NCBI GenBank assembly: GCA_019120575.1
Contig: DWUU01000024.1
Coordinates: forward strand, 36,769 to 100,768
Length of the DNA: 64,000 nt
Source: Candidatus Mediterraneibacter quadrami
GTDB taxonomy: Bacteria; Bacillota; Clostridia; Lachnospirales; Lachnospiraceae
Direction of reading: 5' to 3'
Shown here: in pieces, positions 50,999-61,520 of the stretch
Numbering within the stretch: the stretch's first letter is position 1
Layout of the letters: every line of letters starts with the position of its first letter
Notes under the pieces: model-generated
Seen by the model: only the letters and a program-made list of their open reading frames with translations
Databases searched by the model: none
Told to the model about the DNA's origin: nothing
Translations under genes and position numbers: made by a program

Positions 50999-53358
50999 TC
51001 CTCCAGGGTGGACGCGGTACAGATCCGGCAGTCCGCCCATTCTCTCGGAAAGATTTCCCGGTACCGGCTGCCCGAGAAACGGGAGTCAAGGAGCAGGACG
51101 ATTCCCCGGTCCGTCTCTGTCCGGATCACTCTTCCCGCCGACTGGAGCACTTTGTTCATGCCGGGATAGAGGTAGGCATACGAAAATCCGTCCATTCCCC
51201 TGGCTTCAAAATATCCTTTTATGATCTCCCGGTCCGTGCACACCTGGGGCAGACCGGTCCCGACCACAACCGCCCCGATGAGCCGGTCTTCCGTCAGATC
51301 GATTCCCTCGGAGAACACGCCGCCCATCACGCAGAATGCGGCCAGCGGCCTCTCCCGCTCCTGTTCAAACTCCGCCAGGAAATCCTCTTTTTCATTTTCC
51401 CGCATATTCTGGGACTGCACGATCAGATCCACATCCGGCCCCGTATCCAGAAAAGCCTCATATACATTTTCAAGGAACCGGTAGGACGGGAAAAAGATCA
51501 TATAGTTCCCCTTCTTCCCGCCGACCGCCGTGCGGATGTATTCCGCGATCCGCCGGTACATTCCCGCATCGCGCATGGTATACCGGGTCGTCACGTCCGT
51601 CCCCTGTATCAGAAGCATATTCTCCCGCGGGAACGGGGACTGCGCGTAAATCGCATAGTCGTCTTTCTCTACGGACAGAAGACTCTTATAATAATGGATC
51701 GGAAGCAGTGTGGCTGAAAAGAAGACCGTACCCGAACCGTATTCCAGATAATTCTGCAGATTCGCTGCCGGATTGACGCAGAACAGCCTCACTTTGAACC
51801 GCCCGTTCTCTTCCAGTTCCGAGTAGATCACATAGTTTTCATCCATCTCATCATGAATATTGACAAAGGACCGCACCTGGAAATACAGGTTCAGGATCTT
51901 TTCCCTCAGCTCCTCATCAACGGGCTCTTCCATGACCCGCTCCATTTCCGTCAGGAGATTCATCAGTTTAAGCGCAATGTGGGACACGCTGTCGAGGATC
52001 CGGTAATCTTCACATTCCCGCTTCAGCTCCAGAAACAGCCGATTGACGTCCCCCAGCCTCTTCGCCAGCTTTCCGTCCAGAATCCGGACTTCTTTCCTCA
52101 GTTCCAGGAAATCCTCCTTATACAGCGCCGCGCTGTACATCTCCCGCCCGCGTTCCACCAGATTGTGGGCCTCGTCAATCAGGAAAATATAATTTCCGCT
52201 GCCGCCCTCTGAGAAAAACCGCTTCAGATGGGCATTCGGATCAAACACATAATTGTAATCACAGATCACGGCGTCGACCCAGGTGGATATATCCAGCGCC
52301 AGTTCGAAGGGGCAGACCCGGAATCTCTCCGCCTGCGCCTCTATGACCGGCCGGCTGATCTCGTCCCCGCGCATGAGCATGTCATAGACCGCGTCGTTTA
52401 CCCGGTCAAAATGGCCTTTCGCGTAGGGGCAGGCATCCGGATTGCATACCGCTTCATCACAGAAGCAGATCTTCTCCTTTGCCGTAAGGGTGATCACCTT
52501 CATCTGGAGCCCCTGTTCCTGCATCGTCCGGAAGGCCTGCTCTGCGGCGGTCCTTGCGATGGTCTTGGCGGTCAGGTAAAAGATCTTGTCGCCCAGTCCC
52601 TCACCTACAGCCTTAACCGCCGGGAACACGGTGGAGATGGTTTTGCCGACGCCGGTGGGCGCCTGGATGAAAAGCTTCTTTTTCCGGAGGATTGTGCGGT
52701 ACACGGCAGCCGCCACGTCTTTCTGCCCGGTCCGGTAGGAAAAGGGAAATTCACTGGCCCGGATCGAGGCGTCCCGCTTTTTCGCCCATTCGATCTGGAA
52801 CCTGGCCCATTTCTCATACTGTCCGGTCAGATCCCCGAACCACTGTTCCAGCTCTTCCAGGGAATATTCTTCTGTAAATCTCCGGATCTCCTCTGTGTCA
52901 AGATGACAGTAGGTCATCTGCACGCCGATCCTTTTCAGGCCGCTCTGCGACGCATACATATACGCGTAACATTTCGCCTGCGCAAGATGCACCGGAACCG
53001 GCTCTTCGATCCGTTCCAGATCCCGGAGCACGCCTTTGATCTCGTCGATCAGCACTTCATTTTCTTTCTCTTTTTCACGGATAATGACGCCGTCCGCCCG
53101 GCCTTCCACCCGGAGCGTGAATCCGTTGCAGTGCACTTCCGTCTTCATCGGAATTTCCGCATGATAGTCCGACCCCATGCTGCGCTGGATCTTCCGGTGG
53201 AGACGGCCGCCCATGAGCATCGCTTCCCGCTCCATTCCGCCGGATGTCCGATTGTCAATATCCCCGCTTCTCAGAATGAATTCCACAAGATTCCGGACTG
53301 AGACGCGGATTATCTTTTCGTTTTCTGATCCCACTTGCTGTTCACCATCTGAATACAA
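50974..53358 (-). CDS. XPD/DinG-type Fe-S superfamily 2 helicase with N-terminal PD-(D/E)XK (Cas4-like) nuclease-type region
   Basis: APTGVGKTIS Walker A; Cys cluster CFCDEAVCNPDACPY; DEAH (FLIDEAHNL); N-terminal GRADGVI...VLIDEIKG...QAKCYAYMYA. Confidence 0.87.
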   Translation of the reverse strand: MYSDGEQQVGSENEKIIRVSVRNLVEFILRSGDIDNRTSGGMEREAMLMGGRLHRKIQRSMGSDYHAEIPMKTEVHCNGFTLRVEGRADGVIIREKEKENEVLIDEIKGVLRDLERIEEPVPVHLAQAKCYAYMYASQSGLKRIGVQMTYCHLDTEEIRRFTEEYSLEELEQWFGDLTGQYEKWARFQIEWAKKRDASIRASEFPFSYRTGQKDVAAAVYRTILRKKKLFIQAPTGVGKTISTVFPAVKAVGEGLGDKIFYLTAKTIARTAAEQAFRTMQEQGLQMKVITLTAKEKICFCDEAVCNPDACPYAKGHFDRVNDAVYDMLMRGDEISRPVIEAQAERFRVCPFELALDISTWVDAVICDYNYVFDPNAHLKRFFSEGGSGNYIFLIDEAHNLVERGREMYSAALYKEDFLELRKEVRILDGKLAKRLGDVNRLFLELKRECEDYRILDSVSHIALKLMNLLTEMERVMEEPVDEELREKILNLYFQVRSFVNIHDEMDENYVIYSELEENGRFKVRLFCVNPAANLQNYLEYGSGTVFFSATLLPIHYYKSLLSVEKDDYAIYAQSPFPRENMLLIQGTDVTTRYTMRDAGMYRRIAEYIRTAVGGKKGNYMIFFPSYRFLENVYEAFLDTGPDVDLIVQSQNMRENEKEDFLAEFEQERERPLAAFCVMGGVFSEGIDLTEDRLIGAVVVGTGLPQVCTDREIIKGYFEARGMDGFSYAYLYPGMNKVLQSAGRVIRTETDRGIVLLLDSRFSGSRYREIFPREWADCRICTASTLEDQIESFWK

Positions 53359-53365
53359 TCATAAA

Positions 53366-53402
53366 ATACAGCAGACCGGGGTTCAACCTCTGTCTGCTGT
53401 AT
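53366..53402 (-). terminator. terminator of the ptsHI operon
   Basis: ATACAGCAGAC ... GTCTGCTGTAT 11-bp arms followed by TTTTATG on minus strand. Confidence 0.7.
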
Positions 53403-53440
53403 GAAAATGACATATATTGAATCTGATTTCCAATTCAGTC

Positions 53441-55063
53441 CTACTCGCACTGTCTGATCCGGTTTCTCAGCGGAAGCACCATGGACGGGGATACGGACAG
53501 TTCGTCCAGTCCCATCTTCAGGAACTCTTCCGTAAGCTCCAGATCTGCGCCGAGTTCGCCGCAGATGCCGATCCATGCGCCTTCCGCATGGGCGCTCTCG
53601 GCTGCCATCCGGATCATCCGAAGTACCGCCGGATGATGCGGATCATAGAACTCGTCGAGTTTGGAATTCTGCCGGTCGATTGCCAGTGTATACTGGGTCA
53701 GATCGTTCGTACCGACGCTGAAGAAATCAACTTCCTTCGCCAGTTCGCGGCTGACCATAACGGACGCAGGCGTCTCGATCATGATGCCAAGCTCCACATC
53801 CTCTTTATACGGGATGCCTTCGCTCTTAAGTTCCTCTTTCACCTCGGCGATGATCTCTTTGATCTTCTGCACCTCTTTCACAGAGATGATCATCGGGAAC
53901 ATAATGGAAATGTTTCCGAATACCGCCGCACGGTAAAGAGCGCGAAGCTGTGTCTTGAAGATCTCCGGCCTGGTCAGGCAGATCCGGATCGCACGGTAGC
54001 CGAGCGCCGGGTTCTCCTCTTTGTCAAGCCCGAAATAATCCACCTGCTTGTCCGCTCCGATATCGAGGGTACGGATGATGACTTTCTTGCCGGCCATGCT
54101 CTCCGCCACTTTCTTATATACGGCGAACTGCTGCTCTTCCGTCGGGAAGTCTGAATTCTCAAGATAGAGGAATTCGCTCCGGAAAAGCCCGATGCCGCCG
54201 GCATCGTTTTTAAGTACGGCGCCAAGATCAGACACATTGCCGATATTGGCGTAAACATTGATCTTCTGTCCGCTCTTTGTGACATTTTCCTTGCCCTTAA
54301 GCTGCTCCAGAAGGGCTCTCTGCTCCAGATCCTTCGCCCGTTTCTCCTGCATCGCCTTCATCGTCTCCTCATCCGGCTCGATGTAGAGGGTGCCGGTAAA
54401 TCCGTCGATGATGGCGTCTTTTCCATTGTACTCTGCTTTCAGGTCCTCGCCCAGGCCGATCACAGCCGGGATATTCATGGTGCGCGCCAGGATCGCCGTA
54501 TGGGAATTGGATGATCCGTACATGGTCGCGAAACCGAGCACCTTGCTCTTGTCAAGCTGCACCGTCTCGCTGGGCGCCAGATCATCCGCCGCGATGATGC
54601 ACGGCTCGTTCATTTCCCTGATCCCGGTATCCGCACCGCTTAAAATGTTGAGAACACGCTCGGACACATCTTTCACATCTGCCGCGCGGCCCTGCATATA
54701 TGCGTCTTCCATTGCAGAGAACATGGCCGCGAAGTTATCCGCTGTGGTGGCAACCGCATACTCTGCATTGACTTCCTGGGTCCGGATGATATTTTCAATG
54801 GACTCAAGATAATCCAGATCCTCCAGCATCATCTGATGGATCTCAAAGATCATGGCATTGGCCTCGCCCACGTCTTCCAGGGCTTTTTCGTAAAGTCCTT
54901 TAAGCTGCTCCACTGCCGTGTCTTTTGCATCCTGAAACCGCTTCCATTCTGCATCCACATCATCGACGCGCTCTCTCTTGATCGCTTTGTCGTTTCTCTG
55001 GTAGAACAAAATCTTACCGATCGATACGCCGCCGAATACACTTTTACCGCTAATCGTAATCAT
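53441..55063 (-). CDS. ptsI: phosphoenolpyruvate--protein phosphotransferase (PTS enzyme I)
   Basis: GSSNSHTAILARTMNIPAVIG, GIGLFRSEFLYL, SVGTNDLTQYTLAIDR. Confidence 0.98.
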   Translation of the reverse strand: MITISGKSVFGGVSIGKILFYQRNDKAIKRERVDDVDAEWKRFQDAKDTAVEQLKGLYEKALEDVGEANAMIFEIHQMMLEDLDYLESIENIIRTQEVNAEYAVATTADNFAAMFSAMEDAYMQGRAADVKDVSERVLNILSGADTGIREMNEPCIIAADDLAPSETVQLDKSKVLGFATMYGSSNSHTAILARTMNIPAVIGLGEDLKAEYNGKDAIIDGFTGTLYIEPDEETMKAMQEKRAKDLEQRALLEQLKGKENVTKSGQKINVYANIGNVSDLGAVLKNDAGGIGLFRSEFLYLENSDFPTEEQQFAVYKKVAESMAGKKVIIRTLDIGADKQVDYFGLDKEENPALGYRAIRICLTRPEIFKTQLRALYRAAVFGNISIMFPMIISVKEVQKIKEIIAEVKEELKSEGIPYKEDVELGIMIETPASVMVSRELAKEVDFFSVGTNDLTQYTLAIDRQNSKLDEFYDPHHPAVLRMIRMAAESAHAEGAWIGICGELGADLELTEEFLKMGLDELSVSPSMVLPLRNRIRQCE

Positions 55064-55098
55064 AACCGATCAAATCTCCTTATATTACCTGATCTGAA

Positions 55099-55356
55099 TT
55101 ATAAATTCTCTTTGAAGAATGTCTCCAGCTCTGCAGCCGCCGTATCTTCGTCAGCGCCTTCCACTGTGATCGTAACTTCCTCGCCCGTCTTTACGCCGAG
55201 TCCCATAACGCCGAAGATCCTCTTCGCGTCCGCGCTCTTCTCGCCTTTTGCGATCTTAACGGATGACTGATAGCCTGCCGCCTGTTTTACAAGGATTCCC
55301 GCCGGTCTTGCGTGGATTCCCTCCGGGTCTGTGATCACATATTTGAACTCTTTCAT
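55099..55356 (-). CDS. ptsH: HPr family phosphocarrier protein
   Basis: DPEGIHARPAGILVKQAAGYQSSVKI...SIFGVMGLGVK-like. Confidence 0.95.
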   Translation of the reverse strand: MKEFKYVITDPEGIHARPAGILVKQAAGYQSSVKIAKGEKSADAKRIFGVMGLGVKTGEEVTITVEGADEDTAAAELETFFKENL

Positions 55357-55437
55357 TTTCAGGTTCCTCCTTTGATTATCATTCCTCAACTAGTATATAA
55401 CACATTGTCTGAATTTTCAATTGGAGATTGACCCGAC

Positions 55438-56364
55438 TCAGTCAAAAAGCGGGGTTGAGAGATACCGTTCGCCCGTGTCCGGAAGCAGGGCCACGATCAG
55501 CTTCCCTTTGTTCTCCGTTTTTCGGGCTTCCCGGATGGCCGTGTGAAGCGCCGCGCCGGAAGTAATGCCGGTCAGGATCCCTTCTCTTGTGGCCAGAAGC
55601 CGTGACGCCGCATAGGCCTCCTCTTCGGTCACCCGGCTGATGGAATCATAGATCTCCGTATCAAGGATCTCGGGCACGAATCCCGCGCCGATCCCCTGCA
55701 GACCATGGGGGCCCGGATTTCCGCCGGAGAGGACCGGGGATTTATCCGGTTCCGCGACAATCACTTTCACGGACGCATTTTTCTCTTTCAGGAAACGTCC
55801 GACGCCGCTAACCGTGCCGCCGGTTCCCGCTCCTGCGATGAATATGTCAACGGTGCCGTCGGTATCCTCCCAGATCTCCGGGCCGGTCGTCCGGTAGTGG
55901 GCGTCCGGATTGGCCGGATTTACAAACTGTCCGAGGATAACCGCATTCTCCATCTCTTTCTCCAGCCCGGCGGCTTTTTCGATGGCGCCCTTCATGCCCT
56001 TTGCTCCTTCTGTCAGCACGATCTGCGCGCCGTATCCGAGCAGCAGCTTCCGGCGCTCAATGCTCATGGTCTCCGGCATGACGAATATGGCCTTATATCC
56101 TTTTGACGCAGCCACCGATGCGAGACCGATCCCTGTGTTGCCGCTGGTGGGCTCGATAAGCGTCGCGCCCGGGCGGATCTTGCCTTTCGTTTCCGCATCC
56201 TCGATCATACTGAGCGCCGCCCGGTCCTTCACGCTCCCTGCCGGATTAAAATATTCAAGCTTCACCAGGACTCTGGCTTTCAGTTCCAGGTCCCGCTCCA
56301 GGTTCTTTACTTCCAGGAGCGGCGTTCTTCCGATCAGTTCTGTTACACTTCCATATATTTTCAT
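55438..56364 (-). CDS. cysK: cysteine synthase A (O-acetylserine sulfhydrylase)
   Basis: FNPAGSVKDRAALSMIEDAE, EPTSGNTGIGLASVAA, GAGTGGTVSGVGRFLK. Confidence 0.97.
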   Translation of the reverse strand: MKIYGSVTELIGRTPLLEVKNLERDLELKARVLVKLEYFNPAGSVKDRAALSMIEDAETKGKIRPGATLIEPTSGNTGIGLASVAASKGYKAIFVMPETMSIERRKLLLGYGAQIVLTEGAKGMKGAIEKAAGLEKEMENAVILGQFVNPANPDAHYRTTGPEIWEDTDGTVDIFIAGAGTGGTVSGVGRFLKEKNASVKVIVAEPDKSPVLSGGNPGPHGLQGIGAGFVPEILDTEIYDSISRVTEEEAYAASRLLATREGILTGITSGAALHTAIREARKTENKGKLIVALLPDTGERYLSTPLFD

Positions 56365-56480
56365 GTTTTGATCTCCTTTCTTCGCCAGAACGGCCTTTCC
56401 TATTATTTTAATCAGAAAATGTTCAGATTACAACTTCCCGTAAACTTTTGTGTAATTTTACAGAATCGACAAGAATCTCG

Positions 56481-56509
56481 TTGACTTTGATTGTTAAACA
56501 TGCTACACT
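56481..56509 (+). promoter_or_regulatory. promoter of csp
   Basis: TTGACT - 17 nt - TACACT. Confidence 0.6.
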
Positions 56510-56579
56510 AAGTCAGTATTGGATCCTGTAGCGGACCATACAGCAACTTATTTATTTATTCTTAATGGAGGGTAACACA

Positions 56580-56777
56580 ATGACAGGTACAGTGAAGTGG
56601 TTTAACAACCAGAAGGGCTACGGATTCATCTCCGATTCTGAGGGCAACGATATCTTCGTACACTACTCAGGTCTTGTTATGGATGGATTCAAGACACTGG
56701 AAGAAGGCCAGGCTGTCGAATTCGAAGTGACAGAAGGCGCAAAAGGACCGCAGGCAACAAATGTAGTAAAACTTTAA
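56580..56777 (+). CDS. cold-shock domain protein (CspA family)
   Basis: [32 protein letters not shown]. Confidence 0.97.
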   Translation: MTGTVKWFNNQKGYGFISDSEGNDIFVHYSGLVMDGFKTLEEGQAVEFEVTEGAKGPQATNVVKL

Positions 56778-56856
56778 TCAGATTTTTATGTACCTTTTAA
56801 TATATAACCGACTAGATTTATATTAAAAAGCATTACAGAAAAACAGATTAAAAAGG

Positions 56857-56893
56857 CAAACGCCCGTCAGCCGGAAGACTGATACGGGCGTTT
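56857..56893. terminator. convergent terminator between csp and the ACT-domain gene
   Basis: AAACGCCCGT ... ACGGGCGTTT with flanking A/T tracts. Confidence 0.8.
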
Positions 56894-56913
56894 CTTTATT
56901 GTCTGTTTTCTGA

Positions 56914-57357
56914 TCAGATTTTTATGTTTGATACATAGGCCTCCGGCGCTTCCCATACGTCGAACCCGCTGCCTCTTAAAATGTCCACAACCCTCGCCGG
57001 GTCGTCGCATTTCAGGACTGCGGACGCATCAACGCCGTTGGCGAAGGCGTACATGTACTCGATATTGACCTCGCCTTCCACGATCTGGTGCATGGCGCGG
57101 CTTAAGGAGCCGGTCTCATGCGGCACGCGAAGCGCCACCACATCGGTGAGCATGGCGGTGATGCCGTTTTCTTTGAGCACCGCCTTTCCTTTGTTCGGAT
57201 CCGACACGATCATGCGGAGCATGCCGTACTCCGTCGTATCCGCCAGGCTTAACGCCACGATATTCACATCATTTCCCGCAAGAACAGAAAGCACCTCGTC
57301 GAGCCGTCCTTCGCGGTTCTCAAGAAATACAGATAACTGCTGAATCGTAATTCCCAT
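56914..57357 (-). CDS. tandem ACT-domain protein
   Basis: MGITIQQLSVFLENREGRLDEVLSVLAGNDVNIVALSLADTTEYGMLRMIVSDP. Confidence 0.9.
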   Translation of the reverse strand: MGITIQQLSVFLENREGRLDEVLSVLAGNDVNIVALSLADTTEYGMLRMIVSDPNKGKAVLKENGITAMLTDVVALRVPHETGSLSRAMHQIVEGEVNIEYMYAFANGVDASAVLKCDDPARVVDILRGSGFDVWEAPEAYVSNIKI

Positions 57358-57374
57358 AACTTCTACCTCCTGTC

Positions 57375-58706
57375 TTACAGACCTCTGTTGTCGATCACGC
57401 GGACAGCCTTGCCCTCGCTTCGCTGGATCGTCTTCGGCTCTACCAGTTTCACACGCACGGATACGCCCAGCGCCTGTTTGAGTACTGCACCGATCTTCGT
57501 TCTCAGAGCGTCGAGTTTACGGATCTCATCCGAGAATACCCGTTCATCCACTTCCACCATGACGGTCAGGACGTCCATATTGTTCTCCCGGTCAACGATC
57601 ATCATGTAGTGCGGTGCGACCACGCCGCCCATGGAAAGAAGGGCGGTCTCGACCTGGGTCGGGAATACATTGACGCCGCGGATGACTTTCATATCGTCGG
57701 TTCTTCCGGTGAATTTGGAAATCCTCGGAAGGGTTCTGCCGCATGCGCACGGACTGTGATCAATGCTGGTCAGATCCTTCGTGCGGTAGCGGAGAAGCGG
57801 CATCGCTTCTTTCGCAAGGGTGGTGAATACAAGTTCTCCTGTCTCGCCGTCCGCACATTTCTCGTGGGTCGCCGGATTGAGGACTTCCGGATAGAAATAA
57901 TCAACATGTACATGAAGGCCAGCCTTGTGAATGCAGTCCTGAGCCACGCCCGGTCCGGTGATCTCGCACAGACCGTAAATGTCGAAGCAGTTGATGTTCA
58001 GAATGCTTTCAATCTTCTTGCGCATCTCCTCCGTCCAGGGCTCTGCGCCGTGGATCCCGGCTTTCAGCTTCATATGGTCCACGAGCCCCGCCTCCTGGAT
58101 GGACTCCGCCAGATAGAGGGCATAGGACGGCGTACACGCAAATGCGGTCGCGCCCAGATCCTCCATAACCATCATCTGACGCTTCGTGTTGCCGGCGGAC
58201 ATGGGGATCGCCGTGGCACCCAGCGCCTTCGCGCCGTAATCCAGGCCCATTCCTCCGGTGAAAAGACCATATCCATAGCATACATGGATAATATCCTCTT
58301 TCGTGAGTCCGGCCATGGTCAGGTTACGCGCCACACACTCGCCCCACACGTCCACGTCTTTCTGAGAATAAGGCGCGATGGTCAGTTTTCCGGTCGTTCC
58401 GGATGTTCCCTGCACACGGGCCACATCGCTCATGGGGATGGCGAGAAGGCCGAAAGGATAATTATCCCGCAGGTCTTCCTTTGTGGTAAACGGAAGCTTC
58501 TCGATGTCTTCTATAGATTTGATATCCCCCGGCTCCACGCCTCTCTGCTGCATTTTTTTGCGGTAGAAAGGCACGTTTTCATACACCCTTTTTACCACGT
58601 CCACCAGTCTCTCGCTCTGCAGGGCCGCCATCTCGTCCCTGCTCATACACTCGATCTTCGGATCACGGATGCGCTCCACCCAGTTCTCCAGTGCTACTCC
58701 TGCCAT
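57375..58706 (-). CDS. paaK: phenylacetate--CoA ligase family protein (copy 2)
   Basis: VQGTSGTTGKLTIAPYSQKD, YGLCEITGPGVAQDC. Confidence 0.93.
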   Translation of the reverse strand: MAGVALENWVERIRDPKIECMSRDEMAALQSERLVDVVKRVYENVPFYRKKMQQRGVEPGDIKSIEDIEKLPFTTKEDLRDNYPFGLLAIPMSDVARVQGTSGTTGKLTIAPYSQKDVDVWGECVARNLTMAGLTKEDIIHVCYGYGLFTGGMGLDYGAKALGATAIPMSAGNTKRQMMVMEDLGATAFACTPSYALYLAESIQEAGLVDHMKLKAGIHGAEPWTEEMRKKIESILNINCFDIYGLCEITGPGVAQDCIHKAGLHVHVDYFYPEVLNPATHEKCADGETGELVFTTLAKEAMPLLRYRTKDLTSIDHSPCACGRTLPRISKFTGRTDDMKVIRGVNVFPTQVETALLSMGGVVAPHYMMIVDRENNMDVLTVMVEVDERVFSDEIRKLDALRTKIGAVLKQALGVSVRVKLVEPKTIQRSEGKAVRVIDNRGL

Positions 58707-58733
58707 TTGTTTCTTCTCCTTTAAATCAATGTA

Positions 58734-59162
58734 TTATAATTCATCTTCCTCAATGAGCTTTACATTTGCCGCTCTGAGTACATTTTCCGCCTTCTCATAG
58801 TCATCTGTGCTAAATACCATGACCGGAGCTTTTCCTTCGCGGATCACAAAAGAGTAGATATAATTGACATTGATCTCGCCGTCGGCAAGGATCGAAAGCA
58901 TCTGGTTTAAGTTGCCCTTCTCATCTTTCAATTCCGCCCCGATCACCTCGCTGATCCGGGTAACGAAGCCTTCCTTCGTCAGACTTTCCTTTGCCTGTAC
59001 GGGATCGTCTACTACAAGGCGCATAATGCCGAATTCCGGCGTGTCAAATGTAGAGATCGCCCTGATATTCACATGCGCCTCATTGAGCACAGAGGTTACC
59101 TTCATCATGCTGCCCGGCTGATTTTCCACAAAAACGGATATCTGCCTGATCATTGTTATCAC
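58734..59162 (-). CDS. tandem ACT-domain protein
   Basis: IRQISVFVENQPGSMMKVTSVLNEAHVNIRAISTFDTPEFGIMRLVVDDP. Confidence 0.9.
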   Translation of the reverse strand: MITMIRQISVFVENQPGSMMKVTSVLNEAHVNIRAISTFDTPEFGIMRLVVDDPVQAKESLTKEGFVTRISEVIGAELKDEKGNLNQMLSILADGEINVNYIYSFVIREGKAPVMVFSTDDYEKAENVLRAANVKLIEEDEL

Positions 59163-59188
59163 CGCCTTTCCCCGCCTGATTTTATAGG

Positions 59189-59761
59189 TTATTTCAGGTT
59201 ATATCCCACGTCAAAAGCTTTTTTATTGATCTCAATGGTCTTCGGCGGCACGGTCTTCCCGATCACCTCGTACCACTGCTCTTTCGTAAAGTCCATGTGC
59301 TGCGCCGCAACCCCGAGCACAATCAGGTTGAACACTTTCGGGTTGCCCAGCTTCCGGGACTCTTCCGTCGCATCCACCTTATATACTTTATAGTCTTTTT
59401 CCAGATCCTCAAGGATATGTTCCGGATACTGCGCATTTCCGATCACGACCGGCATCGGATCAATCCGCCAGTCATTGACCACCAGCGCGCCGTCTTTTTT
59501 CAGAAAATGTGCGTACCGGAGCGCTTCCAGGCGCTCAAAGGCAATGATGACATCTGCCTGTCCTTCTTCTACAATCGGCTCCGCCACTTTGTCGCCGTAG
59601 CGCACGAATGTCACCACGCTTCCGCCCCGCTGCGCCATACCGTGCACTTCAGAAAGCTTTACGTCATAGCCTGCCGCAATGGCAAGTCCGCCGAGGATCC
59701 GGCTGGTAAGCAGGGTTCCCTGTCCGCCTACGCCGACGATCATGATATTTTTTACTGCCAT
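59189..59761 (-). CDS. iorB: indolepyruvate oxidoreductase subunit beta
   Basis: NIMIVGVGGQGTLLTSRILGGLAIAAGYDVKLSEVHGMAQRGGSVVTFVRYG. Confidence 0.93.
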   Translation of the reverse strand: MAVKNIMIVGVGGQGTLLTSRILGGLAIAAGYDVKLSEVHGMAQRGGSVVTFVRYGDKVAEPIVEEGQADVIIAFERLEALRYAHFLKKDGALVVNDWRIDPMPVVIGNAQYPEHILEDLEKDYKVYKVDATEESRKLGNPKVFNLIVLGVAAQHMDFTKEQWYEVIGKTVPPKTIEINKKAFDVGYNLK

Positions 59762-59762
59762 T

Positions 59763-61520
59763 TTACTCCCCCTCCCTTACAAGCTCTATTGCGTCAAATT
59801 TACACAGGTCTTTGCAGAGCCCGCATCCGGTGCACATTGTATCGTCGATGCGGATCGTGCCGTCCGGGTTCTTTGTCATGGCCGGACATCCAGGCTTCAT
59901 GCAGGCGCCGCATTTCTTACATTTATCCGCATGAGCCGTATAAAGCGGTTTCTTCCTCTTATCAAGAAGAACGCACGGCGTCTTTGTAATGATCACCGAG
60001 ATCTCATCTTTCGCCACTTCCTCTTTAATCGTCTTCTCGAGAAGCGGCAGGTCGAACGCATTGATCTCGTATACATTTTTAATGCCCATGGCTTTGCAGA
60101 TGCCCGGAATGCTGATGGCATAAGTCAGATCGCCCTGCAGCGTCTTCCCGGTCGCCGCATGGTCCTGGTGTCCGGTCATGCCGGTGGTGGAGTTGTCCAG
60201 GATGATCACAGTTCCGGTTGCTTTGTTATAAACCATGTTCATCAGGGAGTTCACGCCGGTGTGCATGAATGTGGAATCTCCGATCACGGCTACCCAGTTC
60301 TTGATATAGTCTTTGCCTTTTGCCTTCTCCATGCCGTGCAGGGTGGAGATGCTGGAGCCCATGCACATGGTCGTATCGATCACGCTCAGCGGTGCGACCG
60401 CTCCGAGGGTGTAGCATCCGATATCGCCCGCCGCATGCATTTTCAGCCGGTTCAGCGTATAGAATACGCTGCGGTGCGGACATCCCGGACAGAGGATCGG
60501 CGGTCTTCCCGGCGCAGCCGACGGTTCTTGGATGTCAGGATCTTCTTTGAGGATCGCCTGTCTCAGCATATTCGCGCTGTACTCGCCCTGAACGGTCAGG
60601 ATCTCCTTGCCGATGCACTTGATGCCCCAGGATTTCACCTGCTCCTCGATCACCGGATCCAGTTCTTCCACGATATATAAGGTCTCAACTTTGGATGCAA
60701 AGTCTTCGATCATCTTTCTCGGAAGCGGATTGACCATTCCAAGCTTCAGGACAGACGCCTCCGGCATGGCCTCTTTCACATACTGATACGGGATGCCGCT
60801 TGTGATAACGCCGATCTTCGTTTCATTCATTTCCACCCGGTTAATGGGCAGGCTGTTCGCCGCTTCTGCAAGCTCCAGGTTGCGCTTCTCGATCTCTACA
60901 TGACGGAGCTTCGCATTGCCCGGCATCATAACATTTTTCTGGATGTTTTTCACGTAGGGCTTATCTTCCGGAACCACACGCTCCTGAAGCTCCACCAGCC
61001 CCTGAGAATGGGCAAGGCGGGTCGTGGTGCGGAAGATGAACGGACGGTCAAACTGCTCGCTCAGCTCAAAAGCCGCTTTAAAGTAATCTTTCGCCTCCGC
61101 GCTATCGGACGGCTCGATTACCGGGATCTGCGCCGCTCTCGCCACCATTCTTGTATCCTGCTCGTTCTGGGAGCTGTAAAGTCCCGGGTCATCGGCAACG
61201 ACAATCACAAGGCCGCCGTTGACGCCCATGTAGGATACGGAATACAGCGGATCCGCCGCCACATTCAGCCCCACATGCTTCATGCAGGCCATAGCGCGCA
61301 CGCCGGAAAGACTCGCTCCGACCGCCACTTCGGTGGCCACCTTCTCATTCGGCGCCCACTCCTCATATACATCATCCCGGTACTGCACCAGATATTCGCT
61401 GATCTCCGTACTCGGAGTCCCCGGATACGCGGAAGACACTTTCACTCCCGCTTCATATGCCCCGCGGGCAATGGCTTCATTGCCCAGCATGATCACTTTG
61501 TCTGCCATATCATAAACCAT
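59763..61520 (-). CDS. iorA: indolepyruvate:ferredoxin oxidoreductase subunit alpha
   Basis: VKVSSAYPGTPSTEISEYL, LCPGCPHRSVFYTL, two 4Fe-4S motifs CKKCGACMKPGCPA and CTGCGLCKDLC. Confidence 0.95.
   Translation of the reverse strand: MVYDMADKVIMLGNEAIARGAYEAGVKVSSAYPGTPSTEISEYLVQYRDDVYEEWAPNEKVATEVAVGASLSGVRAMACMKHVGLNVAADPLYSVSYMGVNGGLVIVVADDPGLYSSQNEQDTRMVARAAQIPVIEPSDSAEAKDYFKAAFELSEQFDRPFIFRTTTRLAHSQGLVELQERVVPEDKPYVKNIQKNVMMPGNAKLRHVEIEKRNLELAEAANSLPINRVEMNETKIGVITSGIPYQYVKEAMPEASVLKLGMVNPLPRKMIEDFASKVETLYIVEELDPVIEEQVKSWGIKCIGKEILTVQGEYSANMLRQAILKEDPDIQEPSAAPGRPPILCPGCPHRSVFYTLNRLKMHAAGDIGCYTLGAVAPLSVIDTTMCMGSSISTLHGMEKAKGKDYIKNWVAVIGDSTFMHTGVNSLMNMVYNKATGTVIILDNSTTGMTGHQDHAATGKTLQGDLTYAISIPGICKAMGIKNVYEINAFDLPLLEKTIKEEVAKDEISVIITKTPCVLLDKRKKPLYTAHADKCKKCGACMKPGCPAMTKNPDGTIRIDDTMCTGCGLCKDLCKFDAIELVREGE

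Noticed and set aside
53310-53576. 88-aa minus-strand ORF upstream of the helicase
   Set aside because: Spans the ptsI 3' end and terminator in another frame; no domain features.
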